The notes: a model not told the origin generated them from the letters alone. 64,000 bases of DNA from Burkholderia gladioli (GCF_000959725.1 NZ_CP009323.1:3038001-3102000), one strand, 5' to 3'. Counted from the first letter of the stretch, positions 51,304 through 61,656 are shown. Numbers and translations are program-made.

Positions 51304-52074
51304 TCACGCTTCCCGCTGCGCGCATTCCACCGTCACCTCCTCGTGCTGCGCGAAACGCGCGAGCAGGGCCGGGTCGGCCTGCGCGTCGGTGAGCAGGGTC
51401 CAGCGGCGCGCCAGCGGCGTCCAGTGCTGCTGGCTGGCGCGCTCGAGCTTGTTCGAGGTCACCAGCACCAGCACCTGGGCCGCCTGCGCGGCGATGCATT
51501 CCTTCAGGAAGGCCTGCTCGGCCGAGGCCTCGCACAGGCCGCGTCCGGCCACCACGCCGTCGGCGCCGAGGAAGGCCTTGTCGAAGCTCACGCGCGACAG
51601 CGCCAACTGCGCGATCGGTCCGAGCGTGCTCATGCTCGAGGGCCGCACGTCGCCGCCGATCAGGGTCACGCGCAGTTCCGCCGCGGCCAGCATGCCGACC
51701 GCCAGCAGGTTGTTGGTCACCACATGGATATCGCGGCGCCCGGCCAGGCAGCGCGCCAGCGCCGCGGTGGTGGTGCCGCCGTCGAGGAAGATCGTGTCGC
51801 CGTCCTGCACGTGCCGCGCGGCCGCGCGCGCGATCGCCGCCTTCTGCTCGCGAAAGCTCTCGCGCCGCGTGTCGAGCGATTCCTCGGGCTCGTGCGCGCC
51901 CACCGAGGCGGCGCCGCCGTAGGTGCGCAGGATGCGGCCTTCGTCGGCCAGCGCGCGCAGGTCCCGACGCACGGTGGCCTCGGACATGCCGAAATGCTCG
52001 CAGAGCGCGGCCACGTCGTTCATGCCGGACAGCACGGCCTTGAGCATCGCCTCGCGGCGTTTCTCGACTTTCAT
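51304..52074 (-). CDS. DeoR-family repressor of the sugar-acid locus
   Basis: The 256-residue protein is read from the ATG at 52074 with AGGAG just upstream. It has an N-terminal DeoR helix-turn-helix (LCEHFGMSEATVRRDLRALADEGRILRTYGGA) and a C-terminal sugar-phosphate sensor (IFLDGGTTTAALARCL, VVTNNLLAVGML). It is divergent from kdgT, with the palindromic sites described next between them. It should repress kdgT-dtnK-pdxA2 until a four-carbon sugar-acid phosphate or related effector binds. Confidence 0.88.
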   Translation of the reverse strand: MKVEKRREAMLKAVLSGMNDVAALCEHFGMSEATVRRDLRALADEGRILRTYGGAASVGAHEPEESLDTRRESFREQKAAIARAAARHVQDGDTIFLDGGTTTAALARCLAGRRDIHVVTNNLLAVGMLAAAELRVTLIGGDVRPSSMSTLGPIAQLALSRVSFDKAFLGADGVVAGRGLCEASAEQAFLKECIAAQAAQVLVLVTSNKLERASQQHWTPLARRWTLLTDAQADPALLARFAQHEEVTVECAQREA

Positions 52075-52170
52075 GAAGCTCCTGTGTGGTGTGGCGATGG
52101 CGAGCGCCAGTGTAGCGGAGCCGCCGCCGGTGCCGCTTGCCCGGCGGGGGCGGACCGGCACGCGCGCCGC

Positions 52171-52305
52171 TTGATCGATTTGCGCACTCTGGCGCTGTTT
52201 TTGATCGATTCGATCAGGGTATTCCCGTGTGAACCCGAGATTGCGACAAATTGAGGCAGCCGTTACACTTCGATCTGATCGAATCGATCAAATTGTGATC
52301 GATTC
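52171..52305. promoter_or_regulatory. Operator array of two perfect 15-bp palindromes and two half-sites
   Basis: TGATCGATTCGATCA at 52202-52216 and TGATCGAATCGATCA at 52276-52290 are perfect palindromes apart from the central base. Related half-sites TGATCGATT lie at 52172-52180 and TGATCGATTC at 52296-52305. They fill the gap between the divergent deoR-like gene and kdgT, the expected place for DeoR operators controlling both directions. Confidence 0.75.
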
Positions 52306-52331
52306 AAACAAAACTGCCAGCGGAGACAGGG

Positions 52332-53336
52332 ATGGCCCAGATTCACATCAAGCGCGCCGTGGAGCGCGTGCCCGGCGGGATGATGATCGTCCCCTTGCTG
52401 ATCGGCTCGCTGATCGCTACCTTCCTGCCGGACATGCCGAAGTTCTTCGGCTCGTTCACCAACGCGCTGTTCACCGGCTCGCTGCCGATTCTCGCGGTGT
52501 TCTACGTCTGCATGGGCGCGAGCATCGACGTGAAGGCCACGCCCTACCTGCTGCGCAAGGGCGGCGCGCTGTTCGTCACCAAGGTCGGCACCGCGATCGT
52601 GGCGGGCGTGGTGCTCGGCCACTTCCTCGGTGAGCAGCCGGTCTCGTCGGGCCTGTTCGCGGGCATTTCCACGCTGGCCGTGGTGGCCGCCATGAACGAC
52701 ACCAACGGCGGCCTCTACATGGCCCTGATGGGCCAGTACGGCCGCTCGGAGGACGTCGGCGCCTATACCATCATGTCGCTCGAGTCGGGCCCGTTCCTGA
52801 CCATGGTGACGCTGGGCGTGGCCGGCCTCTCGGCGTTTCCCTGGCCGACCCTGGTGGGCAGCATCCTGCCGCTGGCGATCGGCATGCTGCTCGGCAACCT
52901 CGATCGCGAGATGCGCGCCTTCCTCGGCCGCGCGGTGCCGGTGATGATCCCGTTCTTCGCCCTGGCGCTGGGCGCCGGCCTCGACCTGCACAAGGTCTGG
53001 CAGGCCGGCCTGCTGGGCATCGTGCTCGGCGTGGCGGTGGTGATCGTGACGGGCGTGCCGCTGTTTTTCGCCGACCGGCTCACCGGCGGCACCGGCGTGG
53101 CCGGCGTGGCGGCGGCCAATACCGCGGGCAACGCGGCGGCGGTGCCGGCGCTGATCGCCGCGGCCAACCCGGTGTACACCGAGGCGGCCAAGACCGCCAC
53201 GCTGCTGGTGGCGGCCTGCGTGGTGGTGACCGCGATCGTCTCGCCGATCCTGACCGCCTCGGTGGCCAGGCGAGTGGGCGGCAAGTCCGGCGCGGCGAAC
53301 CAGGATGGCGGTGCGGCCGGCGAGGGCGCGCGATGA
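52332..53336 (+). CDS. kdgT: 2-keto-3-deoxygluconate permease (KdgT family)
   Basis: This 334-residue membrane protein has about ten helices and the KdgT pattern, including [22 protein letters not shown] at the start, [21 protein letters not shown] and [20 protein letters not shown]. It should import a sugar acid. The stop overlaps the kinase start. Next to DUF1537 and PdxA2 genes the likely solute is a four-carbon acid sugar such as threonate or erythronate rather than ketodeoxygluconate. Confidence 0.88.
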   Translation: MAQIHIKRAVERVPGGMMIVPLLIGSLIATFLPDMPKFFGSFTNALFTGSLPILAVFYVCMGASIDVKATPYLLRKGGALFVTKVGTAIVAGVVLGHFLGEQPVSSGLFAGISTLAVVAAMNDTNGGLYMALMGQYGRSEDVGAYTIMSLESGPFLTMVTLGVAGLSAFPWPTLVGSILPLAIGMLLGNLDREMRAFLGRAVPVMIPFFALALGAGLDLHKVWQAGLLGIVLGVAVVIVTGVPLFFADRLTGGTGVAGVAAANTAGNAAAVPALIAAANPVYTEAAKTATLLVAACVVVTAIVSPILTASVARRVGGKSGAANQDGGAAGEGAR

Positions 53337-54634
53337 GGGCCTCGGGACTGCTGATCGTGGCCGACGACTTGTCGGGCGCGGCCGATTGCGCGATCGCCTT
53401 CGCGGCGGCGGGGCGGCGCACCGTGGTCTCGCTCGACGCGAGCGCGCCGGCGCGGCCGGCGGCGGTGCTGGCGATCGACACCGATACGCGCCGGCTGGCC
53501 CCGGCCGAGGCCGCGCGGCGCGCGGCCGACGCCTGGCGGGCGCAGCGCGCGCCGGGCCGGCGGCTCTACAAGAAGATCGATTCGACCTTGCGCGGCAACT
53601 GGGCCGCCGAAGTGGCCGCGCTCGCCGCGTTGGCCGGCCCGGCCATCGTGGCGCCGGCGTTTCCGGCCACCGGCCGCGGCGTGATCGATGGCCGCGTGCT
53701 GGTGCGCGGCGTGCCGCTCGAGGACACCGAAACCTGGCAGCTCGAACATGCGGGGCGCGACGCCGCGCTGCGCGCGCTGCTCGAGGGCGCGGGCCTGCGG
53801 GTCGAGCAGGTCGGGCTCGAGGTGCTGCGCGGCGATCCGCAGCGCATCGTCGCGATGCTGGCCGCGGCTGCCGCCGAGGGCGGGCGCGCGATCGTGGTCG
53901 ACGCCGAGACGAGCGAGGACCTGGCACGGCTGGCGCGCCTCACGGCCGCGCTCGATACGCCGTTCTTCTGGGTCGGCTCGGGCGGGCTGTCGCGCGAGCT
54001 GGCGGCCTTGCCCGAGCTGTTCGAAGCCGATGCCGCGGCCGGCTCCGAAGCCGCATCGGAAGCCGAATCCGAATCCCGATCCGCCGAGGCGGCGAGCGTC
54101 GTCGCCCGGGGCCCGCTGCTGACCCTGGTCGGCAGCCTCTCGGCGATTTCCGAGCGCCAGTGCGCGCTGCTGCGTGCCGAGGCCGGCATCGCCGAATTCA
54201 TCGTGCCGCCGGCGGTGCTGCGCGAGGGCGCGGCGCACGCGCAATGGCCCGCCTGGCACGAGCGGATCGGCGCCTGCCTGCGCGGCCGGCAGGACGCGAT
54301 CGTGCGCATCGGCCGCGACGCGGCCTTCGATCCCGCCGAGGGCGCGCTGCTCTCCGGCGCGCTGGCGGCCCTGGTGGCGCCGCACGTCGAGGGCCTGGGC
54401 GGCCTGATCGTGACCGGCGGCGAGACCGCCCGCGCGATGCTGGGCGCCGCGCGCATCGGCGCGCTGGAGCTGGCCCGCGAGATCGAGGCTGGCGTCGCGC
54501 TGGGCCGGCCCGCCGACGGCCGCGGCCCGCATGTCGTCACCAAGGCCGGCGCGTTCGGCACCGAACACGCGCTGCTGGGCGCCTACCGGCACCTGCGCGG
54601 CGAACCCGCTGCGCTTGCGCGCGGTGGCGCCTGA
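53333..54634 (+). CDS. dtnK: Four-carbon acid sugar kinase (DUF1537, D-threonate/D-erythronate kinase)
   Basis: This 433-residue DUF1537 family protein starts [19 protein letters not shown] (substrate-binding Asp pair). It has [18 protein letters not shown] in the N-terminal domain and the nucleotide loop [15 protein letters not shown] in the C-terminal domain. The family phosphorylates D-threonate, D-erythronate or L-erythrulose at O4. Pairing with PdxA2 downstream matches the D-threonate route to dihydroxyacetone phosphate. An Ala/Glu/Ser-rich linker lies near residue 240. Confidence 0.85.
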   Translation: MRASGLLIVADDLSGAADCAIAFAAAGRRTVVSLDASAPARPAAVLAIDTDTRRLAPAEAARRAADAWRAQRAPGRRLYKKIDSTLRGNWAAEVAALAALAGPAIVAPAFPATGRGVIDGRVLVRGVPLEDTETWQLEHAGRDAALRALLEGAGLRVEQVGLEVLRGDPQRIVAMLAAAAAEGGRAIVVDAETSEDLARLARLTAALDTPFFWVGSGGLSRELAALPELFEADAAAGSEAASEAESESRSAEAASVVARGPLLTLVGSLSAISERQCALLRAEAGIAEFIVPPAVLREGAAHAQWPAWHERIGACLRGRQDAIVRIGRDAAFDPAEGALLSGALAALVAPHVEGLGGLIVTGGETARAMLGAARIGALELAREIEAGVALGRPADGRGPHVVTKAGAFGTEHALLGAYRHLRGEPAALARGGA

Positions 54635-54670
54635 AACCCTTCCAGCCTTCACCCCTGAACGAAACACATC

Positions 54671-55672
54671 ATGAGCAACTATCTCCCCGTAATCGGCATC
54701 ACGATGGGCGACGCGAGCGGCGTGGGCCCCGAGGTCGTGGTCAAGAGCCTCGCGCATGAATCGGTCTACCGGCAATGCCGGCCGCTGGTGATCGGCGACG
54801 CGCGGCGCCTGGCACGCGCGATCGAGATCGTCGGCGGCCAGGCCACGGTGCGCCGCATCGACGACGCCACCGAGGCGCGCTACGAACCCGGCACGATCGA
54901 CTGCATCGACCTCGGCCTGATTCCCGACGAATTGCCGTTCGGCCAGCTCTCGCCGGTGGCGGGTGACGCCGCCTACCGCTACATCGCGCGCGCGGTCGAG
55001 CTGGCGCAGGCCGGCCGGATCGACGCGATCTGCACCGCGCCGCTCAACAAGGAAGCGCTGCACGCGGGCGGCCACAAGTTCCCGGGCCACACCGAGATGC
55101 TGGCGCACCTGACCGGCGTCGAGGAGGTGTCGATGATGCTGGTGGCGCCGCAATTGCGCGTGATCCACGTCACCACCCACATCGGCATCATCGACGCGAT
55201 CCGCAAGATCGAGCCGGGCCTGGTGCAGCGCACGATCGAGCGCGGCAACGCCACGCTGATCAAGGCCGGCATCGCGCGGCCGCGCATCGGCGTGTGCGGG
55301 ATCAATCCGCATGCCGGCGAGAACGGCCTGTTCGGCTACGGCGAGGAAGAGGAGAAGATCATCCCGGCGGTCGAGCTGCTGCAGGCGCGCGGGCTCGACG
55401 TGACCGGCCCGCTGCCGGCCGACACGCTGTTCTATCGCGCCGGGCGCGGCGACTTCGACCTGGTGGTGGCGATGTATCACGACCAGGGCCACGGCCCGGT
55501 GAAGGTGCTGGGCCTGGAGGCGGGCGTGAACGTCACGGTCGGGCTGGAGGTGGTGCGCACCTCGGTCGACCACGGCACCGCCTTCGACATCGCCGGCAAG
55601 GGCATCGCCGACGAGGGCAGCATGCTCGAGGCGCTGCGCCAGGGCGCGGAACTGGCGACGCGGCGCGCCTGA
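54671..55672 (+). CDS. pdxA2: PdxA2-type 4-phospho-D-threonate/erythronate 3-dehydrogenase
   Basis: The 333-residue product is a PdxA-family dehydrogenase: PVIGITMGDASGVGPEVVVK at the start, metal-site motifs GHTEMLAHLTG and YHDQGHGPVKVLG, and CGINPHAGENGLFG. Biosynthetic PdxA acts on 4-phosphohydroxythreonine, whereas PdxA2 copies next to DUF1537 kinases oxidise 4-phospho-threonate or erythronate to a ketoacid that decarboxylates to DHAP. Context favours the catabolic form. Confidence 0.88.
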   Translation: MSNYLPVIGITMGDASGVGPEVVVKSLAHESVYRQCRPLVIGDARRLARAIEIVGGQATVRRIDDATEARYEPGTIDCIDLGLIPDELPFGQLSPVAGDAAYRYIARAVELAQAGRIDAICTAPLNKEALHAGGHKFPGHTEMLAHLTGVEEVSMMLVAPQLRVIHVTTHIGIIDAIRKIEPGLVQRTIERGNATLIKAGIARPRIGVCGINPHAGENGLFGYGEEEEKIIPAVELLQARGLDVTGPLPADTLFYRAGRGDFDLVVAMYHDQGHGPVKVLGLEAGVNVTVGLEVVRTSVDHGTAFDIAGKGIADEGSMLEALRQGAELATRRA

Positions 55673-55815
55673 GACGGTCCCGCGGTGAGCGGCCGGGAGC
55701 ATTCGTCAACGACGGTGGAGACGCGTTCGCCGAACCGCCGCCGTGGTGCCGGTCGACAGGATGCGAGCAACGGCGCGGACCGCCGCGCGCGACGCTTCGT
55801 CAGGCATCAGGGGCA

Positions 55816-56988
55816 TTACGCATCGCGCAGCACCTGCGCGACCTGCCGGATCCCCAGCAGGGCGATCGCGCCCATCGTGACCGAGATGGCGGCCAGGCCG
55901 CCGCGCAGGCTGGTCGCGTGCGTGAGCGCGCCGATCAGCGGCGGCCCGAACAGCATGCCCGCGTAGGCGAAGCGTCCCACGCCGGCCACCCCGGCCGCGG
56001 CGCTCATGCCCGGCAGCCGGGTGCCGGCCAGGAAGAAGAAGGGCATGAAGTTGGCCACGCCGAGCCCCATCAGCGCGAAGCCGGCCAGGCTCGCCGCCGG
56101 CAACGGCACGGCGATGGCCAGCGTGATGCCGGCGAAGCCGAGCCAGGCGCTGGCGCGGAGGATCGTCTTCACGCTCAGGCGACGGCGCAGCGGATCGGCG
56201 CCGAAGCGGCCCAGCGCCATGCCAGCCGAGAACAGCGCGTAGCCGTAGCTGCTGGTGTCGAGCGAGGCGCCGGTCACGTCACGCAGGTAGATGGCGGCCC
56301 AGTCGTACATCGCGCCCTCGCAGACCAGCCCGAGAAAGGCGATGCCGCCGAGGATCCACAGCACGCGAGGGATGCCGGCGCCGCCAGGGGATGCCTCGTC
56401 GTGTTCGGCGGGCGGATCGGCGAGCAGCCGCGACGATGCGTAGAGGGCGCTGGCGCACAGCAGCGCCGCGACGATCGCCAGATGCACGCGCGGCGACACG
56501 CCGGTGGCCAGCATGGCGCCGCCGAACGCCGCGCCGGCCATGCCGCCGACGCTGAACATGCCGTGCATGGTCGACATGATCGGCCGTTCGAGCCGCGTTT
56601 CCACTTGCGCGGCCTGCACGTTCATGGCGACGTCGAAGGCGGCCATCGCCATGCCGAACACGGCGAGGATCGGCAGCATCAGGGCGAAGCGGCCGGCCAA
56701 CGGAATCACCAGCAGGGCCGCCGCGTAGACGACGCTGCTGCGCGTGAGCGCCCGGGCGCTGCCCACGCGCGCCACCCAGCTGCCGACGTGCTTCATCGCC
56801 AGCACGGCGCCGGCGGCCACGCACAGCATCGCGATCGACATCTGCGCCTCGGAGGCGCCGAAGGCGGCCTTGAGCACGGGGATCTGCACGCCCCAGGTGG
56901 CGAAGCTCGCGCCGTTCATGAAGAACTGCGCCATGGTCGGCAAGGTGGCCCGGCGCGCGGCGCGCGCGGGCATCAGGATCGATGCCAT
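55816..56988 (-). CDS. MFS transporter
   Basis: This 390-residue twelve-helix MFS protein is read from the ATG at 56988. The family pattern includes [39 protein letters not shown] and [16 protein letters not shown]; it resembles YbjJ-like sugar-type MFS proteins. It overlaps the cupin gene by 16 bases on the same strand. The 143-base gap toward pdxA2 shows no gene or clear hairpin. The substrate is unknown. Confidence 0.8.
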   Translation of the reverse strand: MASILMPARAARRATLPTMAQFFMNGASFATWGVQIPVLKAAFGASEAQMSIAMLCVAAGAVLAMKHVGSWVARVGSARALTRSSVVYAAALLVIPLAGRFALMLPILAVFGMAMAAFDVAMNVQAAQVETRLERPIMSTMHGMFSVGGMAGAAFGGAMLATGVSPRVHLAIVAALLCASALYASSRLLADPPAEHDEASPGGAGIPRVLWILGGIAFLGLVCEGAMYDWAAIYLRDVTGASLDTSSYGYALFSAGMALGRFGADPLRRRLSVKTILRASAWLGFAGITLAIAVPLPAASLAGFALMGLGVANFMPFFFLAGTRLPGMSAAAGVAGVGRFAYAGMLFGPPLIGALTHATSLRGGLAAISVTMGAIALLGIRQVAQVLRDA

Positions 56989-57578
56989 AGGGTGCTCAAC
57001 GGGGGATGCATGCCGTTGACCGGGTCGCTGTCCGGGAACGGCAGGTGGCGCATGCGCTCGCTCATCTCGGGGGTGGGTGCATCGCGGCAGACGTCCCAGT
57101 CCTGCCCCGGCGGATAGGCACCCACCACCAGGAAGTCCGGCGTCGAGGACAGCGCGCAATGGCCGGTGCCGGTCGGCAGCAGGACCACGTCGCCGCGCTC
57201 GACCCGCACCTCGTGCCCGTCGGGGCCGCCCAGCATCAGGCGCGCGCCGCCGGCCGCGATGCCGAGCACCTCGTGCGCGGTGGAGTGGTAGTGGTGATAG
57301 GGGTAGACGCCCGCGCGCCATTGCGGCACCCAGCCGTTGCGGCGGAACCCTTGCTCGAAGGCGGCGGCGAGATCGTCGCCCTGCAGGGCCTGGCGATAGA
57401 GCAGCACGGGCAGTTGCGGGTTGTTCGGCACCCAGCCGTTGCGGGAGAGCGGCAGTTGCTGCGGATTCATGGCGGCCTCGGTCGAGGTGTCGGCGGCGAC
57501 GGCGTGGGCGAGGCCGGTGGAGGCGGCGCCGAGCGCCAGCAGGCCCTGGACGAAGCGCCGGCGGTTCAGCGGGGGCAT
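56973..57578 (-). CDS. Tat-exported cupin-domain protein
   Basis: This 201-residue protein begins [20 protein letters not shown], a twin-arginine signal, followed by a cupin: [19 protein letters not shown] supplies the metal-binding His/Glu set, and [15 protein letters not shown] the second His. The domain resembles YjlB-type cupins. It should act in the periplasm, possibly on the compound carried by the overlapping MFS protein. No assigned reaction. Confidence 0.75.
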   Translation of the reverse strand: MPPLNRRRFVQGLLALGAASTGLAHAVAADTSTEAAMNPQQLPLSRNGWVPNNPQLPVLLYRQALQGDDLAAAFEQGFRRNGWVPQWRAGVYPYHHYHSTAHEVLGIAAGGARLMLGGPDGHEVRVERGDVVLLPTGTGHCALSSTPDFLVVGAYPPGQDWDVCRDAPTPEMSERMRHLPFPDSDPVNGMHPPLSTLWHRS

Positions 57579-57652
57579 GGTCGGGATTTCCGTTCGGTTC
57601 GTTGGGACGAACTATGCCAGCCGACTTCGCCTTGCAGAAATGCGATATTTCG

Positions 57653-57677
57653 ATGCCATGCATCTATGGCATAGATG
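57653..57677. promoter_or_regulatory. Overlapping palindromes upstream of the cupin/MFS operon
   Basis: ATGCCAT (57653-57659) and ATGGCAT (57666-57672) form one inverted repeat. CATCTAT (57661-57667) and ATAGATG (57671-57677) form a second one across it. They lie 75-100 bases before the cupin start in an otherwise empty 192-base gap and are a candidate repressor site. The rest of the gap holds nothing recognisable. Confidence 0.45.
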
Positions 57678-57770
57678 AATCGTCGGGCGGGGCGCGGCGA
57701 GGGGAAGGCAGGCAGACGCGGTGAACCGTCCAGGGTGCCGAAGCGATCGTCGTGCCTGGGCGGTGCATCG

Positions 57771-58457
57771 TCAAAACAGGTCCTCGTGCCGGCAATTCAC
57801 CAGCAACTCGGCGATGCTGGCCGAATCCGGCATCTCGATCGTGTTCGCGACCAGCCGGGCGATATCCTCGGGCTGGGTCATCGCCTCGGCCGGCAGGTCG
57901 GCGATGCCGGCCGCCATCTCGGTGTTGACGAAGCCGGGGCACACCGCCACCGCGCGCAGCCCCTGGTCCCAGCCGGCGCGGCGCACCGCGTGCGTCAAGG
58001 CGATGGTGGCGTGCTTCGACATCTGGTAGCCGACGTTGCCGTTGCGCACACGCTTGCCCGACAGCGAGGCGATCTGCACGAAGCGCGCGCTGCCGGCGCG
58101 GCGCAGATGCGGCAGCGCCGCCTGTACCAGCCGGAACGGCGCCTTGACGTTGATGTCGAGCGTCTCGTCGAGCAGCGCGTCGGTGCCGTCCTCGAAGCCG
58201 ATCTGGCGGCAGATGCCGGCATTGCTGACCAGCACGTCGATGCGCCCGAAGCGCGCCACGGTGGCCTCGACCCAGGCCCGCGCGGCGTCCGGCTCGCGCG
58301 CCTCGTAGCTTGCCAGCAGCGCGTTGCCGAAGCGGCCGGCCAGCGCCGCCGGCTCGCGCACGCCCAGCGACAGCCGGTAGCCGCGCCGCTGCAATTCGCC
58401 GGCGATCGCCAGCCCGATGCCGCGGTTCGCACCGGAGATCATCGCCACCTTGTCCAT
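57771..58457 (-). CDS. Short-chain dehydrogenase/reductase
   Basis: The 228-residue classical SDR has MISGANRGIGLAIAGELQRRG (cofactor motif TGxxxGxG variant), VLVSNAGICRQIG (NAG motif), the catalytic Ser in FVQIASLSGKRV and Y-x-x-x-K as VGYQMSKHAT. The substrate is unknown; it is followed by the cupin and MFS genes on the same strand. Confidence 0.87.
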   Translation of the reverse strand: MDKVAMISGANRGIGLAIAGELQRRGYRLSLGVREPAALAGRFGNALLASYEAREPDAARAWVEATVARFGRIDVLVSNAGICRQIGFEDGTDALLDETLDINVKAPFRLVQAALPHLRRAGSARFVQIASLSGKRVRNGNVGYQMSKHATIALTHAVRRAGWDQGLRAVAVCPGFVNTEMAAGIADLPAEAMTQPEDIARLVANTIEMPDSASIAELLVNCRHEDLF

Positions 58458-58512
58458 GTGTCATGTGCCTCGTGTTGACGGCGGCGCAGCCTCGCTGCCC
58501 TGCCGCCGCTGA

Positions 58513-59850
58513 TCAGAACCCGGCATCGATCACGATCTTCGTGCCGTCGGAGAAACGGGTGAGCCGGAACGCATGCGGATCGACCAGCGGCGCGTCGTTG
58601 GCGACCAGGTCGGCCATCAAGCGGCCCGCGCCGGGGCCGATGCCGAAGCCATGCCCGGAAAAGCCGGTGGCGATGAAACAGCCCGGCAGCCGCTCGACGC
58701 CGGAGATCACCGGAATCGCGTCGGGCGTGACGTCCATGTAGCCGGCCCAGCGCTGCGCGATGCGCGCCTGCGCCAGGTGCGGAAACACCCGCTTGAATTC
58801 CGCCAGGCCCGGGTCGACATAGCGCGCGATCGGCTCGGGGTCGAGCGTGCGCACGCGTTCGAATTCGGTGGGGCGGTCCAGCGCCCAGCGGCGCGGGCGG
58901 CGCAGCTCCTCGACGAAGCGTCGGCCGATGCCGAGCCGCATCGCGCGGCCCTGGCTCTTCAGGGCCTCGAGATACTGGAAGAACAGCTTGAACGCGTCGG
59001 GCGTGAGATCGGTCCAGGTGCGAAAGCCCGCCGCGATCGTGTAGCCGCCGTCGGCACGCTTGCGGAACGCGTAATGCTTGTTGCTGGCGCTGAGCTCGGG
59101 GCCGCCGTCGAGCGGCTCGGTACGCATCACCGAGGCGCGTACCAGCAACTGCGGCAGCTCGATGTCGAGGCTGCCGCAGAAGTAGCGGGTCCAGGCGCCG
59201 CCGGCCACCACCACGGCCGAGCAGGCGATCGTGCCGTGCTCGGTCACCACCGCGCTGACGCGGCCGGCGCTGGTCTCGATGCCGCGCGCCGCGCAGGGCG
59301 CGAGGATCGACACGCCGCGCCGGCGCAGCGCGTTGGCGATCGCGGGCGCGGCCTTCTGCGGCTCGGCGCGCGCGTCGCCGGGCGTGTAGAGCCCGCCGCG
59401 GTAGCGCACCGTGGCGCCGGGCAGCAGCGAGTCGATCTCGGCGGTGCCCACCTCGCGCGTGTCGAAGCTGTCGCCGGCCTCGTCGCGCGCGCGCCGCAGC
59501 CAGTCGCGATGATCCTCGATGGCGGCCTCGTCCTCGGACATGTAGAGGATCCCGCACTGGCGGAAGCCGGTCTCGATGCCGAGCGTGGCGTCTAGCGTGC
59601 GCCAGATCCGCAGGCTCTCGATCGCGAGCCGCAGCTCGCGCGGGTCGCGCCGCGTGACGCGCACCCAGCCCCAGTTGCGGCTCGACTGCTCGCCGGCGAC
59701 ATGGCCTTTCTCGCACAGCGCCACGGACAAACCCTTGTCGGCCAGCGCGAGCGCGGTGCTCACGCCGATGATGCCGCCGCCGATCACCACCACGTCCGCG
59801 CGCTCGGGCGGCCTGATGTCTTCTGCTACGGGGTCGACTTTCGGTCCCAT
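58513..59850 (-). CDS. FAD-dependent amino-acid oxidase (DadA/glycine oxidase family)
   Basis: This 445-residue flavoprotein opens with the FAD fold VVVIGGGIIGVSTALALADKGLSVALCEKG, then the DAO segment SSRNWGWVRVTRRD. The C-terminal ISGVERLPGCFIATGFSGHGFGIGPGAGRLMADLV is typical of D-amino-acid or sarcosine-type oxidases. With the ABC transporter behind it and another FAD oxidase at 62411, it probably degrades an imported amine or amino acid. Confidence 0.82.
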   Translation of the reverse strand: MGPKVDPVAEDIRPPERADVVVIGGGIIGVSTALALADKGLSVALCEKGHVAGEQSSRNWGWVRVTRRDPRELRLAIESLRIWRTLDATLGIETGFRQCGILYMSEDEAAIEDHRDWLRRARDEAGDSFDTREVGTAEIDSLLPGATVRYRGGLYTPGDARAEPQKAAPAIANALRRRGVSILAPCAARGIETSAGRVSAVVTEHGTIACSAVVVAGGAWTRYFCGSLDIELPQLLVRASVMRTEPLDGGPELSASNKHYAFRKRADGGYTIAAGFRTWTDLTPDAFKLFFQYLEALKSQGRAMRLGIGRRFVEELRRPRRWALDRPTEFERVRTLDPEPIARYVDPGLAEFKRVFPHLAQARIAQRWAGYMDVTPDAIPVISGVERLPGCFIATGFSGHGFGIGPGAGRLMADLVANDAPLVDPHAFRLTRFSDGTKIVIDAGF

Positions 59851-59907
59851 CTCGGATGCGATCTCCTGTGGTTCATGAGGGCGAGGGCGGCGAACGATGC
59901 CGCGCGC

Positions 59908-60687
59908 TCAGTGGCGCGGCGCGACGCGCGAGACCGCCGCGCGCAAGGCGCGCCGCATCGCGGTGGCGCGCTCGGGCCGCTGCGCGCCGGGGTTGGCGTG
60001 GCGGTTGGTCCAGCGGTCCAGGTGGTTGATCGCGTGGGTGAGCGGCACGGTGATCAGCAGGTAGACGGCGCCGGCGGCCACCAGCGGCGAGAGGTTGGCG
60101 GTGTTGACCGCGGTGTTCTGGCCGATCGTGAACAGGTCGCGCTGCGAGGTCAGCAGGCCGAGGAAGTACACCAGGCTCGAATCCTTGACGATCGAGATGA
60201 ACTGGTTGGCGAGCGCGGGCAGGATGCGCCGGATCCCTTGCGGCACGATCACGTGGCGCATGCTGCTCCAGTAGCTCATGCCCAGCGCCTGGCAGGCGTA
60301 GAGCTGGCCGCGGCCCACGCTCTGGATGCCGGAGCGGAAGATCTCGGCGATATAGGCCGAGGAGATCAGCGCCAGCGCCACGATCGCGAGCGGATACGGA
60401 TTCGGCCCGAACAGCGCCAGCCCGACCGGCGCCAGCCCCTGGCCGACCACCAGGATCACCAGCGCGGCCGGCAGCCCGCGGAACACGTCCACGTAGATGC
60501 GCGCCGGCGTGGTCAGCCAGCGCGTGGGCAACACCGCCATCAGCGCCAGCACCATGCCCGCCAGGATGCCGAGCAGGGTGGAGAACACCGACAGCACCAG
60601 CGTGTTGACCAGGCCGGTGTAGAGCAGCGAGGGCAGCGACGAGACCAGCAACTGCCAGTCGAGGAAGTTCTCGATGAAGGCCTGCAT
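59908..60687 (-). CDS. Amino-acid ABC transporter permease (HisM/GlnP type)
   Basis: This 259-residue permease has about five helices and the EAA loop YACQALGMSYWSSMRHVIVPQGIRRILPAL characteristic of polar-amino-acid ABC systems. It lies downstream of its binding protein on the same strand and would form a homodimer with the ATPase at 61657. Confidence 0.88.
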   Translation of the reverse strand: MQAFIENFLDWQLLVSSLPSLLYTGLVNTLVLSVFSTLLGILAGMVLALMAVLPTRWLTTPARIYVDVFRGLPAALVILVVGQGLAPVGLALFGPNPYPLAIVALALISSAYIAEIFRSGIQSVGRGQLYACQALGMSYWSSMRHVIVPQGIRRILPALANQFISIVKDSSLVYFLGLLTSQRDLFTIGQNTAVNTANLSPLVAAGAVYLLITVPLTHAINHLDRWTNRHANPGAQRPERATAMRRALRAAVSRVAPRH

Positions 60688-60769
60688 GGTGGACTCCTCC
60701 TGATCGTGAAAGGGACCGGGCGCGGCGGCGCGCTCGGTTGTCGGCTCAATTGTCGGCTCGGTTACCGGC

Positions 60770-61597
60770 TCAGTTGCCGGTCTTCATCGCATAGGGCGGC
60801 AGGCTGGTGGGCGTCGGGTAGGTCGGGTTGAACTGCTTGTAGAGCTTGAGCCAGGTGCCGTCCGCCACCAGCGCGTCGATCGACTTGTTGAGCGCCGCCG
60901 CCAGCTTGCTGTTGCCCTTGCGCAGCGGGAAGCCGGCCGGCAGGTTGACCGCCGAGATGTCGAGCTTGTCCTGCAGGTTCAGCTGCGGGTACTTGGCCTG
61001 CAGCCCCACCGCGAGCGTCTTGTCGATGAAGTAGCCGTCGATGTACTTCGAGCGCAGTTGCAGGAAGCCGGCGTTCAGGTTCGGGAAGCGCACCACCTGG
61101 GCGCCGGGGATGTAGGTATCGGCATAGGTGTCCTCGATGGTGCCCTGCACCACGCCGATCCGCTTGCCTTTCACCGAGGCGACATCGGCGCTGATCGCGC
61201 TGCCCGGCAGGGTCGCCACGCTCAGCAGGCCGGTCAGGTAGCCCTCGGAGAAGTCGACCATCTTGAGGCGGTCGGTGGTGATCGAGATCGAGCCCGCGGC
61301 CACGTCGAGCTGGCGGTTCGCCACGCCCGGCAGCATCCCGGCGAAGTCCTGCGCGCGGAATTCCACCTGCAGCCCGAGCCGCGCGCCGATCGCGCGCAGC
61401 AGCTCGACGTCGAAGCCCGTCATCTTGCCGTTGTCGACGTAGGAATAGGGCTTGTTGTTGGCGTCCACGCCGGCGATCAGCTTGCCCGGCGTGAGCGTGC
61501 CGAGGTCGTCGGCGGCAGCGGCCGGGGCGGCGCACAAGGCGGCGAGGGACAGCGGCACGGCGATCGCGGCGGCGCGCAGGAACTGGCTCAAACGCAT
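60770..61597 (-). CDS. Amino-acid ABC transporter periplasmic binding protein
   Basis: This 275-residue exported protein has a signal peptide (AAAIAVPLSLAALCAAPAAA) and the family-3 solute-binding domain: KLIAGVDANNKPYSYVDNGKMTGFDVELLRAIG and DVAAGSISITTDRLKMVDFSEGY. GGAG precedes the ATG at 61597. It should capture an amino acid for the adjacent permease and ATPase. Confidence 0.9.
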   Translation of the reverse strand: MRLSQFLRAAAIAVPLSLAALCAAPAAAADDLGTLTPGKLIAGVDANNKPYSYVDNGKMTGFDVELLRAIGARLGLQVEFRAQDFAGMLPGVANRQLDVAAGSISITTDRLKMVDFSEGYLTGLLSVATLPGSAISADVASVKGKRIGVVQGTIEDTYADTYIPGAQVVRFPNLNAGFLQLRSKYIDGYFIDKTLAVGLQAKYPQLNLQDKLDISAVNLPAGFPLRKGNSKLAAALNKSIDALVADGTWLKLYKQFNPTYPTPTSLPPYAMKTGN

Positions 61598-61656
61598 GAC
61601 GGAACTCCTTCGTGGCAAGGGTGGGGTTAACGGAAAGCGAGTGCGGGGCGCCGCGT

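Noticed and set aside
54040..54110. Tandem repeat or coding repeat in the sugar-acid kinase
   Set aside because: The stretch is a short Ala/Glu/Ser-rich linker between the two kinase domains, with no exact repeat unit.
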